NCBI RefSeq assembly: GCF_030403745.1
Contig: NZ_JAQMWP010000008.1
Coordinates: forward strand, 124,001-188,000
DNA from: Streptomyces sp. S.PB5
Lineage (GTDB): Bacteria; Actinomycetota; Actinomycetes; Streptomycetales; Streptomycetaceae
Length of the DNA: 64,000 nt
Reading direction: 5' to 3'
The notes under the pieces were generated by a model that was not told where the DNA came from, searched no databases, and worked only from the letters and a program-made list of their open reading frames with translations. Below are positions 1 through 8,083 of the stretch, one piece after another. Numbering within the stretch: position 1 is the first letter of the stretch; each line of letters starts with the position of its first letter. A program made the position numbers and the translations under genes.

Positions 1-1
1 G

Positions 2-730
2 CACGGCTGTCGTCGACTGGCGGCGGTGGCAGGGGTGTTGGCGGCGGCGCTCGGGCTCACGCTCGGGGGTGCCGGATCGGCTTCGGCGGGCGGGCCGACC
101 AGCGTACTGATCGTCTCTCCGGGGAGTTCGGAGACGGAGGCGCTGTACTACTCCGACAAGGAGTACGGAGAGCTGCAGCAGCTGCTCGGCGAGCCCGCCC
201 CGGCGAAGGGCGAGCGCGCACCGGAGGTCGAGCTCTTCCTCGGCCCGCAGATCAATGTGACCTGGATGGTGCACGACGTGTCGCCCTGGCGGGTCGACCG
301 CGTCTACCCGGGCGGCGATTCCAAGGACGTCTGGATACACACGGCGGAGAACGTGGACGCGACGGCCAACGGCACCTGGCACCGCGCCGAACGGCCCGCC
401 GCGCTCCGGAACCTCCTCACGGACCTGGGCGTGACGGGCACGGCCTCGGGCGACAGCGCCGTGGAGTATCCACCGCCGTGGGACACCTCCGGCTCGGATT
501 CCGGGGCGACGGCCTCGGCACCTGCGGCCGCTGCGGCCCGGCAGTCCGGGGCGGGGGCAGCGTCGGGTGACGGCACCGACTGGTGGTGGGCGCTGCCGGG
601 TCTCGCGGCCGGGGCGGTGCTGGCGCTGGTGCTGCGGCCGTTGGTGACACAGCTGCCGGAGGTGGTGCCGGCGCTGCGGCGGTGGAGGGTGCGGGAGCCG
701 GGGCCACGGCAGGAACTGAGGGACGTATGA
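2..730 (+). CDS. Secreted, C-terminally membrane-anchored protein (5' truncated)
   Basis: The frame is open from the first base. Its first residues read HGCRRLAAVAG, which looks like the twin-arginine/hydrophobic core of a signal peptide ending in GSASA, so the true start is probably just upstream; an internal GTG at 26 is less likely. A roughly 150-residue extracellular part with conserved-looking stretches (TSVLIVSPGSSETEALYYSDKEY) is followed by a Ser/Ala/Gly linker, one membrane helix starting WWWALPGLAAG, and a short Arg-rich cytoplasmic tail. This is the type I layout of many Streptomyces hypothetical proteins. I do not recognise the family; location at the cell surface is an inference. 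Confidence 0.7.
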   Translation, partial: HGCRRLAAVAGVLAAALGLTLGGAGSASAGGPTSVLIVSPGSSETEALYYSDKEYGELQQLLGEPAPAKGERAPEVELFLGPQINVTWMVHDVSPWRVDRVYPGGDSKDVWIHTAENVDATANGTWHRAERPAALRNLLTDLGVTGTASGDSAVEYPPPWDTSGSDSGATASAPAAAAARQSGAGAASGDGTDWWWALPGLAAGAVLALVLRPLVTQLPEVVPALRRWRVREPGPRQELRDV

Positions 731-808
731 GGGCTTGCGTCCGGGGGGCGGTGGCCGGGCCGGTCGTCGGGTTCGCGGCCGGGTCGGCCGGGGAGCTGCT
801 GATACGCC

Positions 809-843
809 GCGCGGCGGTCCGGCAGGGAGCCGGACCGCCGCGC
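809..843. terminator. Strong bidirectional hairpin terminator
   Basis: A perfect 15-bp stem (809-823 with 829-843) with a 5-nt loop AGGGA lies between the convergent membrane-protein gene and glyA. A 44-codon frame from ATG 727 (ATGA overlap with the upstream stop) runs through this hairpin and is judged not to be a gene. Confidence 0.8.
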
Positions 844-914
844 AAGGAGCCACGTCAGTAACTCATCGATCTTTGAGAGTCGCCGATCTTTGACAACTCA
901 ACAGAGCGTGTGTG

Positions 915-2366
915 TCAGCCGAGGTCGATCTCCGGGTACAGCGGGAAGCCCGCCACGAGGTCGGTCGCGCGGTGGGAGATCTCGTCCGCGACCTTGGGGT
1001 CGAGGATGTGCGCGGCCTTGGAGGGGGCGCCCGACTTGGTGGTGCCGGCCTCGGTCGTGGTGAGGACACGGTCGATGAGGCCGGCGACCTCGTCCATCTC
1101 GGCGGTGCCCAGGCCGCGGGTGGTGAGGGCGGGGGTGCCGATGCGGATGCCGGAGGTGTACCAGGCGCCGTTGGGGTCGGCCGGGATCGCGTTGCGGTTG
1201 GTGACGATGCCGGACTCCAGGAGGGCGGCCTCGGCCTGGCGGCCGGTGAGGCCGTAGGAGGTGGCGACGTCGATCAGGTTGAGGTGGTTGTCGGTGCCGC
1301 CGGTGACGAGGGATGCGCCGCGGCGCATCAGGCCCTCGGCCAGCGCGCGGGAGTTGTCGACGATGCGCTGGGCGTAGTCCTGGAACGCGGGCTGCCGGGC
1401 CTCGGCGAGGGCGACGGCCTTGGCGGCCATGACGTGCGGGAGCGGGCCGCCGAGGACCATCGGGCAGCCCCGGTCGACCTGGTCCTTGAGGGAGTCGTCG
1501 CACAGGACCATGCCGCCGCGCGGGCCGCGCAGCGACTTGTGGGTGGTGGTGGTGACGATCTGGGCGTGCGGAACCGGGTCGAAGTCACCGGTCAGCACCT
1601 TGCCCGCGACCAGGCCGGCGAAGTGCGCCATGTCCACCATCAGGGTCGCCCCGACCTCGTCGGCGATCTCGCGCATGAGGCGGAAGTTCACCAGGCGGGG
1701 GTAGGCGGAGTAGCCGGCGACGATGATGAGCGGCTTGAACTCACGGGCTGAGACCCGCAGCGCCTCGTAGTCGATCAGGCCGGTGGCCGGGTCGGTGCCG
1801 TAGGAGCGCTGGTCGAACATCTTGCCGGAGATGTTGGGGCGGAAGCCGTGGGTGAGGTGGCCACCGGCGTCCAGGGACATGCCGAGCATGCGCTGGTTGC
1901 CGAAGGCCTGGCGGAGCTCGGCCCAGTCGGCGTCGGTGAGGTCGTTGACCTGGCGGGCACCGGCCTTCTCCAGGAAGGGGACCTCGACCCGGTCGGCGAG
2001 GACGGACCAGAAGGCGACGAGGTTGGCGTCGATGCCGGAGTGCGGCTGGACGTACGCGTGGCGGGCGCCGAAGAGCTCCTTGGCGTGCTCGGCGGCGAGG
2101 GACTCGACGGTGTCCACGTTGCGGCAGCCGGCATAGAAGCGGCGGCCGATGGTGCCCTCGGCGTACTTGTCGCTGAACCAGTTGCCCATCGCGAGGAGGG
2201 TGGCCGGGGAGGCGTAGTTCTCGGAGGCGATCAGCTTGAGCATCTCGCGCTGATCGTGGACCTCCTGGCCGATGGCGTCGGCGACGCGCGGCTCGACGGC
2301 GCGGATCACGTCGAGGGCGGCGCGGAAAGCGGTGGACTCGGTGGACAGGGACTGCTGCTCCGACAT
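915..2366 (-). CDS. glyA: Serine hydroxymethyltransferase
   Basis: PLP enzyme converting serine plus tetrahydrofolate to glycine plus 5,10-methylene-THF in the cytoplasm. The sequence has the SHMT N-terminus (EMLKLIASENYASPATL), the YAEG..GRRFYAGC block and the PLP-lysine motif TTTTHKSLRGPRGG. At 483 aa it is the longer actinobacterial form, with about 60 residues more than the E. coli type (417). The ATG at 2366 was chosen because GGAGG lies 8 nt upstream; a GTG/ATG further out would extend it by 12 residues. It is monocistronic, preceded by a ZTP riboswitch and ended by the hairpin at 809-843. Control by ZTP fits its role in supplying one-carbon units for purine synthesis. Confidence 0.96.
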   Translation of the reverse strand: MSEQQSLSTESTAFRAALDVIRAVEPRVADAIGQEVHDQREMLKLIASENYASPATLLAMGNWFSDKYAEGTIGRRFYAGCRNVDTVESLAAEHAKELFGARHAYVQPHSGIDANLVAFWSVLADRVEVPFLEKAGARQVNDLTDADWAELRQAFGNQRMLGMSLDAGGHLTHGFRPNISGKMFDQRSYGTDPATGLIDYEALRVSAREFKPLIIVAGYSAYPRLVNFRLMREIADEVGATLMVDMAHFAGLVAGKVLTGDFDPVPHAQIVTTTTHKSLRGPRGGMVLCDDSLKDQVDRGCPMVLGGPLPHVMAAKAVALAEARQPAFQDYAQRIVDNSRALAEGLMRRGASLVTGGTDNHLNLIDVATSYGLTGRQAEAALLESGIVTNRNAIPADPNGAWYTSGIRIGTPALTTRGLGTAEMDEVAGLIDRVLTTTEAGTTKSGAPSKAAHILDPKVADEISHRATDLVAGFPLYPEIDLG

Positions 2367-2414
2367 GTGCGGCCTCCGGATGGCGTGGCGGGTTGCGGTC
2401 ACGATTCACGGTTC

Positions 2415-2494
2415 GGCCCAGGCGCACGGCACTCGGTCACTCACAGGCCGCTCCCCGATGGTCCGTCCCATCCCAGCGCGCCAGTCACGGCCTG
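2415..2494 (-). promoter_or_regulatory. ZTP (ZMP) riboswitch, pfl motif
   Basis: Read on the minus strand, the glyA leader has the hallmarks of the pfl/ZTP aptamer in order: CAGGCC, GUGACUGGCG, a variable hairpin, CGGGGAGC, GGCCUG (pairing with the first CAGGCC as P1), a short loop, then CCG..CGCCUGGGC. These are the conserved ligand-binding segments. It ends about 50 nt before the glyA start. The known role is to sense ZTP/ZMP, which accumulates when 10-formyl-THF is short, and switch on one-carbon genes. The expression platform is not obvious by eye. Confidence 0.88.
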
Positions 2495-2592
2495 CCCGTC
2501 AGCCTACCGGGCGCGCCGAACGGCGGATGTCCCGCGTCCACCATGCGAGCGACGATAGGAAGGAGGCCACCTTCACTCTCAGGGAGGATCCC

Positions 2593-3798
2593 GTGAGTGT
2601 CACGGAGAGACTCATCGGCGCGGCCGACGCCCACAGTGCGCACAACTACCACCCGTTGCCCGTGGTCGTGGCGACGGCGGACGGGGCCTGGATGACGGAT
2701 GTCGAGGGGCGGCGGTATCTGGATCTGCTGGCGGGCTATTCGGCGCTCAACTTCGGGCATCGCAACCGGCGGCTCGTCGAGGCGGCGAAGGCGCAGCTGG
2801 ACCGGGTGACGCTGACGAGCCGGGCCTTCCATCACGACCGCTTCGCGGCGTTCTGCGAGGAGCTGGCGGCGCTGTGCGGGATGGAGATGGTGCTGCCGAT
2901 GAACACCGGCGCGGAGGCGGTGGAGACGGCCGTGAAGACGGCCCGGAAGTGGGGCTACCGGGTCAAGGGCGTGCCCGCGGAGATGGCGAAGATCGTGGTC
3001 GCGGGGAACAACTTCCACGGCCGTACGACGACGTTGATCAGCTTCTCCACGGATCCGGAGGCGCGGGCGGACTACGGTCCCTACACGCCGGGGTTCCAGA
3101 TCGTGCCGTACGGGGATCTGACGGCGATGCGTGCGGCGGTCACGGAGAACACGGTCGCCGTGCTGCTCGAGCCGATCCAGGGTGAGGCGGGGGTGCTGGT
3201 GCCGCCGGCCGGTTATCTGGCGGCGGTGCGGGAGCTGACGCGCGAGCGGGACGTGCTGTTCGTGGCGGACGAGGTCCAGTCGGGGCTGGGGCGGACGGGC
3301 CGTACCTTCGCGTGCGAGCACGAGGGTGTGGTCCCCGACATGTATGTGCTGGGCAAGGCGCTCGGGGGCGGGGTCGTGCCGGTGTCGGCGGTGGTGTCGA
3401 GCGCGGCGGTGCTGGGGGTGTTCCGGCCCGGGGAGCACGGGTCGACGTTCGGCGGGAATCCGCTGGCCTGCGCGGTGGCGCTGGAGGTGATCGCGATGCT
3501 GCGGACCGGCGAGTTCCAGGAGCGTGCCGCGGAGCTGGGTGAGCATCTGCACCGTGAGCTGGGCACGTTGACCGACACCGGCCGGGTGACAGCGGTGCGG
3601 GGGCGCGGGCTGTGGGCGGGGGTGGACATCGCCGCGGTGTACGGGACGGGCCGGGAGGTGTCCGAGAGGCTGATGGACCGGGGGGTACTGGTGAAGGACA
3701 CGCACGGGGCGACGATCCGGATCGCGCCGCCCCTGGTGATCTCCAAGGAGGACCTCGACTGGGGGCTGGCCCAGTTGCGGGGTGTGCTGCGGGTCTAG
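2593..3798 (+). CDS. rocD: Ornithine--oxo-acid transaminase
   Basis: PLP class III aminotransferase converting ornithine and 2-oxoglutarate to glutamate semialdehyde and glutamate. The 401-aa protein has the family blocks: AHNYHPLPVV..DVEGRRYLDLLAGYSALNFGHRN, MNTGAEAVETAVKTARKWGY, NNFHGRTTT, EPIQGEAGV, VADEVQSGLGRTG, the PLP lysine in VLGKALGGGVVPVSA, and EHGSTFGGNPLA. GTG 2593 is the start: GGAGG lies at 2584-2588 and the homology begins at once. It is divergent from glyA, with its promoter in the shared 226-bp gap overlapping the riboswitch region. No partner (rocA/rocF) is adjacent. Confidence 0.93.
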   Translation: MSVTERLIGAADAHSAHNYHPLPVVVATADGAWMTDVEGRRYLDLLAGYSALNFGHRNRRLVEAAKAQLDRVTLTSRAFHHDRFAAFCEELAALCGMEMVLPMNTGAEAVETAVKTARKWGYRVKGVPAEMAKIVVAGNNFHGRTTTLISFSTDPEARADYGPYTPGFQIVPYGDLTAMRAAVTENTVAVLLEPIQGEAGVLVPPAGYLAAVRELTRERDVLFVADEVQSGLGRTGRTFACEHEGVVPDMYVLGKALGGGVVPVSAVVSSAAVLGVFRPGEHGSTFGGNPLACAVALEVIAMLRTGEFQERAAELGEHLHRELGTLTDTGRVTAVRGRGLWAGVDIAAVYGTGREVSERLMDRGVLVKDTHGATIRIAPPLVISKEDLDWGLAQLRGVLRV

Positions 3799-3836
3799 CG
3801 GGCGGCGGATCCGGCGGGTCGGCGGTTCACATGAGG

Positions 3837-5021
3837 TCAGAGGATCACGTGTGGCAGGAAGCGGGCGTATTCATCGGTGATCAGACCGGAGGACTCCCGG
3901 ATGCCGAGCCCCGCCGACTCGTCCTCGACGACCCAGGCGCCGAGGACGACCCGGTTGCCGTCGAAGTCGGGCAGGGGCGCCAACTCCTGGTAGCAGCAGG
4001 GCTCTTCGCGTACCACGGGTGCGGCACCCGGCTCATGGACGGTCACGCCCGCGCCCTCGCGGCCGAGCAGCGGCTTGGCGACGTATCCCGTCGCCCGCGC
4101 CAACTCCCTTGGCCCGTCCAGGTGGGCGGGGAGGAGGTTGGGGTGGCCCGGGTACAGCTCCCAGAGGACGGCCAGGAGCGCCTTGTTGCTCAGCAGCATC
4201 TTCCAGGCGGGTTCGATCCACAGGGTGCTGCCGGTGCCGCCGCCGTTGTCGAGGGTGTCGAGGACGTGGTCGGCGAAGCGGTCGGTGGTCAGCCACTCCC
4301 ACGGGTAGAGCTTGAAGCAGCTGCGGATGAAGCGGAGTTGCTTGTCGACGAAGCGGCCGGAGAGGCGTTCCCAGCCGATCTCCTCCATGGAGATCCACGC
4401 GGTGTCCAGGCCGGCCTGCTCGGCGGTCTCCTGGAGATAGGCGACCGTCATGAGGTCCTCACCGAGTTCGTCGGCCGAGGAGTAGGCGAAGTACAGGGGG
4501 CTGCCCGGCGGGAGCAGCGCGGCCTGCTTCTTCCAGGCGGCGATCAGCCGCTCGTGGAGGGAGTTCCACTGATCGGCGCCGGGGAAGCGCTCCTCCATCC
4601 AGAACCACTGGGGTGAGGCGGCCTCGACCAGGGAGGTCGGGGTGTCGGCGTTGTACTCCAGGAGCTTGGCCGGGCCGGTGCCGTCGTAGCGCAGGTCGAA
4701 CCGGCCGTAGACGGAGGGGAGTTCGACGCGACGGCGCCACGCCTCGGCGACCGCGGCCGCGATGCGCGGGTCGGTGATGCCGAGGTCGGCGAAGCGGTCG
4801 GTCGTGACGATGTGGTCCGCCGCTCGCAGGCACATGCGGTGGAGTTCCTCGACGACCTCCTCCAGGGCCTCGACCTCGTCGAGGGAGAAGACGTAGTAGG
4901 CGCTCTCGTCCCAGTAGGGGCGCAGTGAGTCGTCGGGGTAGCGGGTGAGGGGGTAGATGAGCCCCTGTTCCTCGACGGTCTGCTGCCAGCCGGGGCGGGG
5001 CTCGATGGTGCGGCGTTCCAT
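3837..5021 (-). CDS. Glutathionylspermidine synthase family protein (YgiC/YjfC-like ATP-grasp)
   Basis: 394 aa. It matches the ATP-grasp C-terminal half of glutathionylspermidine synthase (RPYWDESAYYVF at the start, YGRFDLRYDGTGPAKLLEYNADTPTSLVEAA, WIEPAWKMLLSNKALLAVLWELYPGHPNLLPA, VAKPLLGREGAGV). The amidase half of the E. coli enzyme is absent, as in YgiC/YjfC. Streptomycetes lack the trypanothione pathway, so the acceptor is unknown; ATP-dependent ligation of a peptide to an amine is inferred. It lies 46 nt downstream of the small lipoprotein gene, almost certainly as one operon. ATG 5021 was taken because the homology starts with ERRTIEPRPGWQQ; in-frame codons further upstream would overlap the lipoprotein gene. 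Confidence 0.85.
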   Translation of the reverse strand: MERRTIEPRPGWQQTVEEQGLIYPLTRYPDDSLRPYWDESAYYVFSLDEVEALEEVVEELHRMCLRAADHIVTTDRFADLGITDPRIAAAVAEAWRRRVELPSVYGRFDLRYDGTGPAKLLEYNADTPTSLVEAASPQWFWMEERFPGADQWNSLHERLIAAWKKQAALLPPGSPLYFAYSSADELGEDLMTVAYLQETAEQAGLDTAWISMEEIGWERLSGRFVDKQLRFIRSCFKLYPWEWLTTDRFADHVLDTLDNGGGTGSTLWIEPAWKMLLSNKALLAVLWELYPGHPNLLPAHLDGPRELARATGYVAKPLLGREGAGVTVHEPGAAPVVREEPCCYQELAPLPDFDGNRVVLGAWVVEDESAGLGIRESSGLITDEYARFLPHVIL

Positions 5022-5067
5022 GCCTTCGGTCCCTACGGTCCTTCGGTTCGTGCGGTCCTGTGTCGGC

Positions 5068-5427
5068 TCAGCCGCCGCCGCTGCCCGAGCTGGAGCAGCC
5101 GAAGCCGCCACGGTCCACGGCCTCGCTCTTGCTGAAGGTGCCGTAGTCGGCGCGGCCGCCGCTGACGTCGGAGTCGTAGTACCAGGCGGCGTCGGTGCTC
5201 GTGCCGCTCTTCTTCTTGCCGCTCTTGCCGTACGAGGAGGAGGAACCGGAGGAGCTGGAGCTGCAGTTCTTGTCGGCGACGACCTTGTAGCCCTCGTAGG
5301 TGTAGCTGTCGCGGTCGACGCAGCGGCGGTCGGGGTCGGAGCTGCAGGACGTCAGCGCTGCCGCGACGACTCCCATGCCACCGAGTACGACGGTGCTCGA
5401 ACGCAGCCGTCGCTTGGTTTCCGCCAT
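5068..5427 (-). CDS. Small Ser/Gly-rich lipoprotein, YgiB-like partner
   Basis: 119 aa. The basic N-terminus (MAETKRRLRSS) is followed by a hydrophobic core and the lipobox-like LTSC, so the mature protein would start at that Cys. The mature part has CVDRDSYTYEGYKVV..KNC, a long Ser/Gly run, a Lys patch, WYYDSDVSGGRADYGTFSKSEAVDRGGFGCSSSGSGGG and several Cys. RBS GGGGAG sits 10 nt before ATG 5427. The pairing with the YgiC-like ligase recalls the E. coli ygiB-ygiC gene pair (YgiB is a DUF1190 lipoprotein); sequence similarity to DUF1190 is not certain, so the link rests on context. It could be the substrate or partner of the ligase. Confidence 0.75.
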   Translation of the reverse strand: MAETKRRLRSSTVVLGGMGVVAAALTSCSSDPDRRCVDRDSYTYEGYKVVADKNCSSSSSGSSSSYGKSGKKKSGTSTDAAWYYDSDVSGGRADYGTFSKSEAVDRGGFGCSSSGSGGG

Positions 5428-5460
5428 TGCTCTGTCTCCCCGTTGCCCGTTGCCGTCGTC

Positions 5461-5488
5461 GTTCGCCGTGCGGTGTTCGCCGTGCGGT
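5461..5488. repeat. Perfect 14-bp tandem duplication in a leader
   Basis: GTTCGCCGTGCGGT occurs twice head to tail (5461-5474, 5475-5488) in the untranslated leader of the minus-strand lipoprotein gene. Confidence 0.9.
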
Positions 5489-5558
5489 TGTCCGGCGGTC
5501 AGCCTAGAGATCGGTAATAAGCGGCGTGCAGGCACCCTGCCCGTCTGCACCACTCCCC

Positions 5559-5570
5559 TACAGTCGCTTT
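5559..5570 (+). promoter_or_regulatory. -10 element of a leaderless promoter
   Basis: TACAGT at 5559-5564 ends 6 nt before GTG 5571, placing the transcription start at about the first base of the start codon. No convincing -35 box was found. Confidence 0.5.
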
Positions 5571-6419
5571 GTGCTCTTCGGGATGTTGTGTGCGCTCGGT
5601 GCGGCGGTCTGTTTCGGTACGGCGACGGTGTGGCAGGCGGTCGCGGCGCGGGCCGCGGGCACGGCCGGGGGCTCCGGCGGGGAGGCGGCGCTGCTGCTGC
5701 GGGCGGTGCGGCAGTGGCGGTATCTGGCGGGGCTGGCGCTGGACGGGCTGGGGTTTCTGCTGCAGGTCGCGGCGTTGCGGTCGGTTCCGATCTACGCGGT
5801 CGGGGCGGCGCTGGCGTCGAGCCTGGCCGTGACGGCGGTGGTCGCGGCTCGGCTGCTGCGGGTGCGGTTGAGCGGGGCGGAGTGGGGCGCGGTGGGGGTG
5901 GTGTGTGCCGGGCTCGCGATGCTGGGGGCGGCGTCGGGGACGGAAGGGGGCCGGAGCGGGCCGGGGGCGCTGAAATACGTGATGCTCGCTGTCGCCGTCG
6001 GGGTGCTGCTGCTCGGGCTCGCCGGAGGGCGACTGCCGGAGCGGGGGCGGGCGCTGCTGCTGGGGCTCGGGGCCGGGTTCGGGTTCGGGGTGGTCGAGGT
6101 CGCGGTACGGCTGATCGACTCGCCGGCACTGTCGGATCTGCTCGCGAATCCGGCGTCGTACGCGCTGTTGCTCGGCGGGGGTGCCGCGTTCCTGTGTCTG
6201 ACGTCGGCGCTGCAGCGGGGGTCGGTGACGACGGCCACCGCGGCGATGGTGATCGGGGAGACGGTCGGGCCCGCGCTGGTGGGGGTGGTGTGGCTCGGGG
6301 ACCGTACGCGGGAGGGGTGGGGGTGGCTGGCCGTGGCAGGGTTCCTCGTGGCGGTGGCGGGGGCCTTGGGGCTGGCGCGATTCGGGGAGGCGCCGGCGGA
6401 GGAGCCGGTCGGGGTGTGA
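5571..6419 (+). CDS. EamA/DMT-type permease
   Basis: 282 aa with about nine to ten hydrophobic helices and almost no loops: drug/metabolite transporter (EamA-like) layout with two homologous halves. Examples are LCALGAAVCFGTATVWQAVA near the N-terminus, the helix pair IYAVGAALASSLAVTAVVAARLL and, near the C-terminus, TTATAAMVIGETVGPALVGVVWLGD. The substrate is unknown. GTG 5571 is preferred over codons upstream because a -10 box lies immediately before it and no Shine-Dalgarno exists, so translation is probably leaderless; ATG 5583 is an alternative. It is divergent from the lipoprotein-ligase pair. A 41-bp direct repeat covers its last codons. Confidence 0.85.
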   Translation: MLFGMLCALGAAVCFGTATVWQAVAARAAGTAGGSGGEAALLLRAVRQWRYLAGLALDGLGFLLQVAALRSVPIYAVGAALASSLAVTAVVAARLLRVRLSGAEWGAVGVVCAGLAMLGAASGTEGGRSGPGALKYVMLAVAVGVLLLGLAGGRLPERGRALLLGLGAGFGFGVVEVAVRLIDSPALSDLLANPASYALLLGGGAAFLCLTSALQRGSVTTATAAMVIGETVGPALVGVVWLGDRTREGWGWLAVAGFLVAVAGALGLARFGEAPAEEPVGV

Positions 6420-6473
6420 CAGCTTCTTCGTAGCCGGCGGAGGAGCCGGTCAGGGTGTGACGGCTTCCTCGTG
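6392..6473. repeat. 41-bp tandem duplication spanning a stop codon
   Basis: Copies at 6392-6432 and 6433-6473 differ at about four positions. The first copy contains the last codons and stop of the EamA gene (PAEEPVGV*), so the second is a non-coding echo of the gene end. Nothing else is seen in the gap to 6650. Confidence 0.9.
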
Positions 6474-6650
6474 GCCGACGGCGACCGGCTTCACCTCGCC
6501 GCCTCTGCCCACCCCCTCCTAACAGGCCCGCCTCCTCCTGCCCCCTCAAAGTGTCTGCCCTCCCAAAGAGCCCGCTTCCTCAAAGGGCCCGCCCCCGGGC
6601 CTCCGTCGGCTCCCGAAGGGCCCCTCCTCGACCGGCGTTCGGGCTGGAAG

Positions 6651-8036
6651 CTACGGCATCACCCGGCACAGCGCCTCCAGCGCCCCCGCCCAGCCCCGGT
6701 CCGACGGTGTCCCGTATCCCACCACCACGGCGTCGAGTTGTTCTGCCACCGCCTCCGGGTGGCGGAAGTAGGACAGGCCGTGGAAGGCGACGCCCTGCCA
6801 GGAGGCGGACTGGACGACGGACTGTTCGGTGCCGGGCGGGAGGCGGAGGACGGCGTGGAGGCCGGCGGCGATGCCGGTGACGTGGACGTCGGGGGCGTGG
6901 GTGTCGAGGGCGGTGACCAGTTCGTCCCTGCGGCGGCGGTAGCGGAGGCGGGAGGCGCGGACGTGTCGGTCGTAGGCGCCGGTGGCGATGAACTCGGCCA
7001 GGGTCAGCTGGTCCAGGACCCCGCAGGTGTCCACCTTGCCCTTCGCCTCCGCCGCCTCCCCGGCCAGGGCCGGCGGGAGGACCATCCAGGCCAACCGCAG
7101 GCCGGGGGCCAGGGACTTGCTGGCGGTGCCGATATAGACGACGCGGTCGGGGTCCAGGCCCTGGAGGGCGCCGACGGGCTGGCGGTCGTAGCGGAACTCC
7201 CCGTCGTAGTCGTCCTCCAGGACCAGGCCGCCGGTGCGGCGGGCCCAGTCGACGACCGCGGTGCGCCGGTCGCTGGGCAGGGGGACGCCCATGGGGAACT
7301 GGTGGGCCGGGGTGAGGAGGACCGCGGAGGCTTCGGCGGGCTCTCCGGGGTGGGTGCCGAGTTCGTCGAAGGGCAGTACCTCGGCGCGCAGGCCTGCCGA
7401 GGTCAGCTGTTTCCAGTGCACGTCGAGGCCGTACGACTCCACCGCGACGGAGCGGGCCCCGCGGGCCTTCAGGAGGGTGCCGAGGATGCGCAGGGCGTGG
7501 GCGCAGCCCGCGGTGACGAGGATGCGTTCGGGGTCGGTGCGGACGCCACGGGCGCGGGCGAGATAGCCGGCTAGGGCGGTGCGCAGTTCGACACGGCCGC
7601 GGGGGTCGCCGTAGCCGAGGGCGTGGTGGGGGGCGGCGAGGAGGGCGCGGCGGGCGGCCTTGAGCCACTCGGTGCGCGGGAAGGAGGCGAGGTCGGGGGT
7701 GCCGGGGCGGAAGTCGTGGGCGGGGCGGTGCTGTTCGCGGCGGCCGGGCCCCGCGCCGGTCGGCGGGACCACCGCGCGGTCGGCGACCCGGGTGCCCGAG
7801 CCCTGTTTCGCGGTGAGCCAGCCCTCGGCGACCAGGTCGGCGTAGGCGTCGGCGACGGTGTTGCGGGCGATGCCCAGGTCACCGGCGAGGGTGCGGGAGG
7901 AGGGCAGCCGGGTGCCGGGGGCGAGGCGGCCGGTGCGGACGGCTTCGCGCAGGGCGTCGGTCAGGCCGCGGCGCAGACCGGGACCGGTGGGTTCCAGGTG
8001 CAGGTCGACGCCCAGAGTGGCCCAGGATTTCGGCAT
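6651..8036 (-). CDS. MocR/PdxR-type transcriptional regulator (GntR-aminotransferase fusion)
   Basis: 461 aa. Residues about 15-85 form a GntR winged helix (LREAVRTGRLAPGTRLPSSRTLAGDLGIARNTVADAYADLVAEGWLTAKQGSGTRV). Residues about 110-460 form a fold-type I aminotransferase domain with LGYGDPRG, EDDYDGEFRYDRQP and the PLP lysine in TASKSLAPGLRLAW, so it should bind PLP or a PLP-amine effector. It is divergent from the AhpD/PEP-mutase operon with only 47 bp between the starts, which makes that operon its likely target. A -10-like TATGGT lies 8 nt before its ATG, and the palindrome ATGGACCAT overlaps it, suggesting autoregulation. Confidence 0.93.
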   Translation of the reverse strand: MPKSWATLGVDLHLEPTGPGLRRGLTDALREAVRTGRLAPGTRLPSSRTLAGDLGIARNTVADAYADLVAEGWLTAKQGSGTRVADRAVVPPTGAGPGRREQHRPAHDFRPGTPDLASFPRTEWLKAARRALLAAPHHALGYGDPRGRVELRTALAGYLARARGVRTDPERILVTAGCAHALRILGTLLKARGARSVAVESYGLDVHWKQLTSAGLRAEVLPFDELGTHPGEPAEASAVLLTPAHQFPMGVPLPSDRRTAVVDWARRTGGLVLEDDYDGEFRYDRQPVGALQGLDPDRVVYIGTASKSLAPGLRLAWMVLPPALAGEAAEAKGKVDTCGVLDQLTLAEFIATGAYDRHVRASRLRYRRRRDELVTALDTHAPDVHVTGIAAGLHAVLRLPPGTEQSVVQSASWQGVAFHGLSYFRHPEAVAEQLDAVVVGYGTPSDRGWAGALEALCRVMP

Positions 8037-8041
8037 GGGAA

Positions 8042-8076
8042 TGGACCATACCGGTGGGCTGCCTCACTCATAGTGT
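8042..8076. promoter_or_regulatory. Divergent promoter/operator between MocR and the AhpD-like operon
   Basis: On the plus strand TAGTGT (8071-8076) ends 7 nt before ATG 8084, so that transcript looks leaderless. On the minus strand TATGGT ends 8 nt before the MocR start. The near-palindrome ATGGACCAT with the following ACC sits between them and is the best candidate for the MocR operator. The site is an inference. Confidence 0.4.
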
Positions 8077-8083
8077 CGATTCC

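Noticed and set aside
727..861. A 44-codon frame overlapping the first gene's stop (ATGA)
   Set aside because: It runs through the perfect 15-bp terminator hairpin and has no protein-like features.
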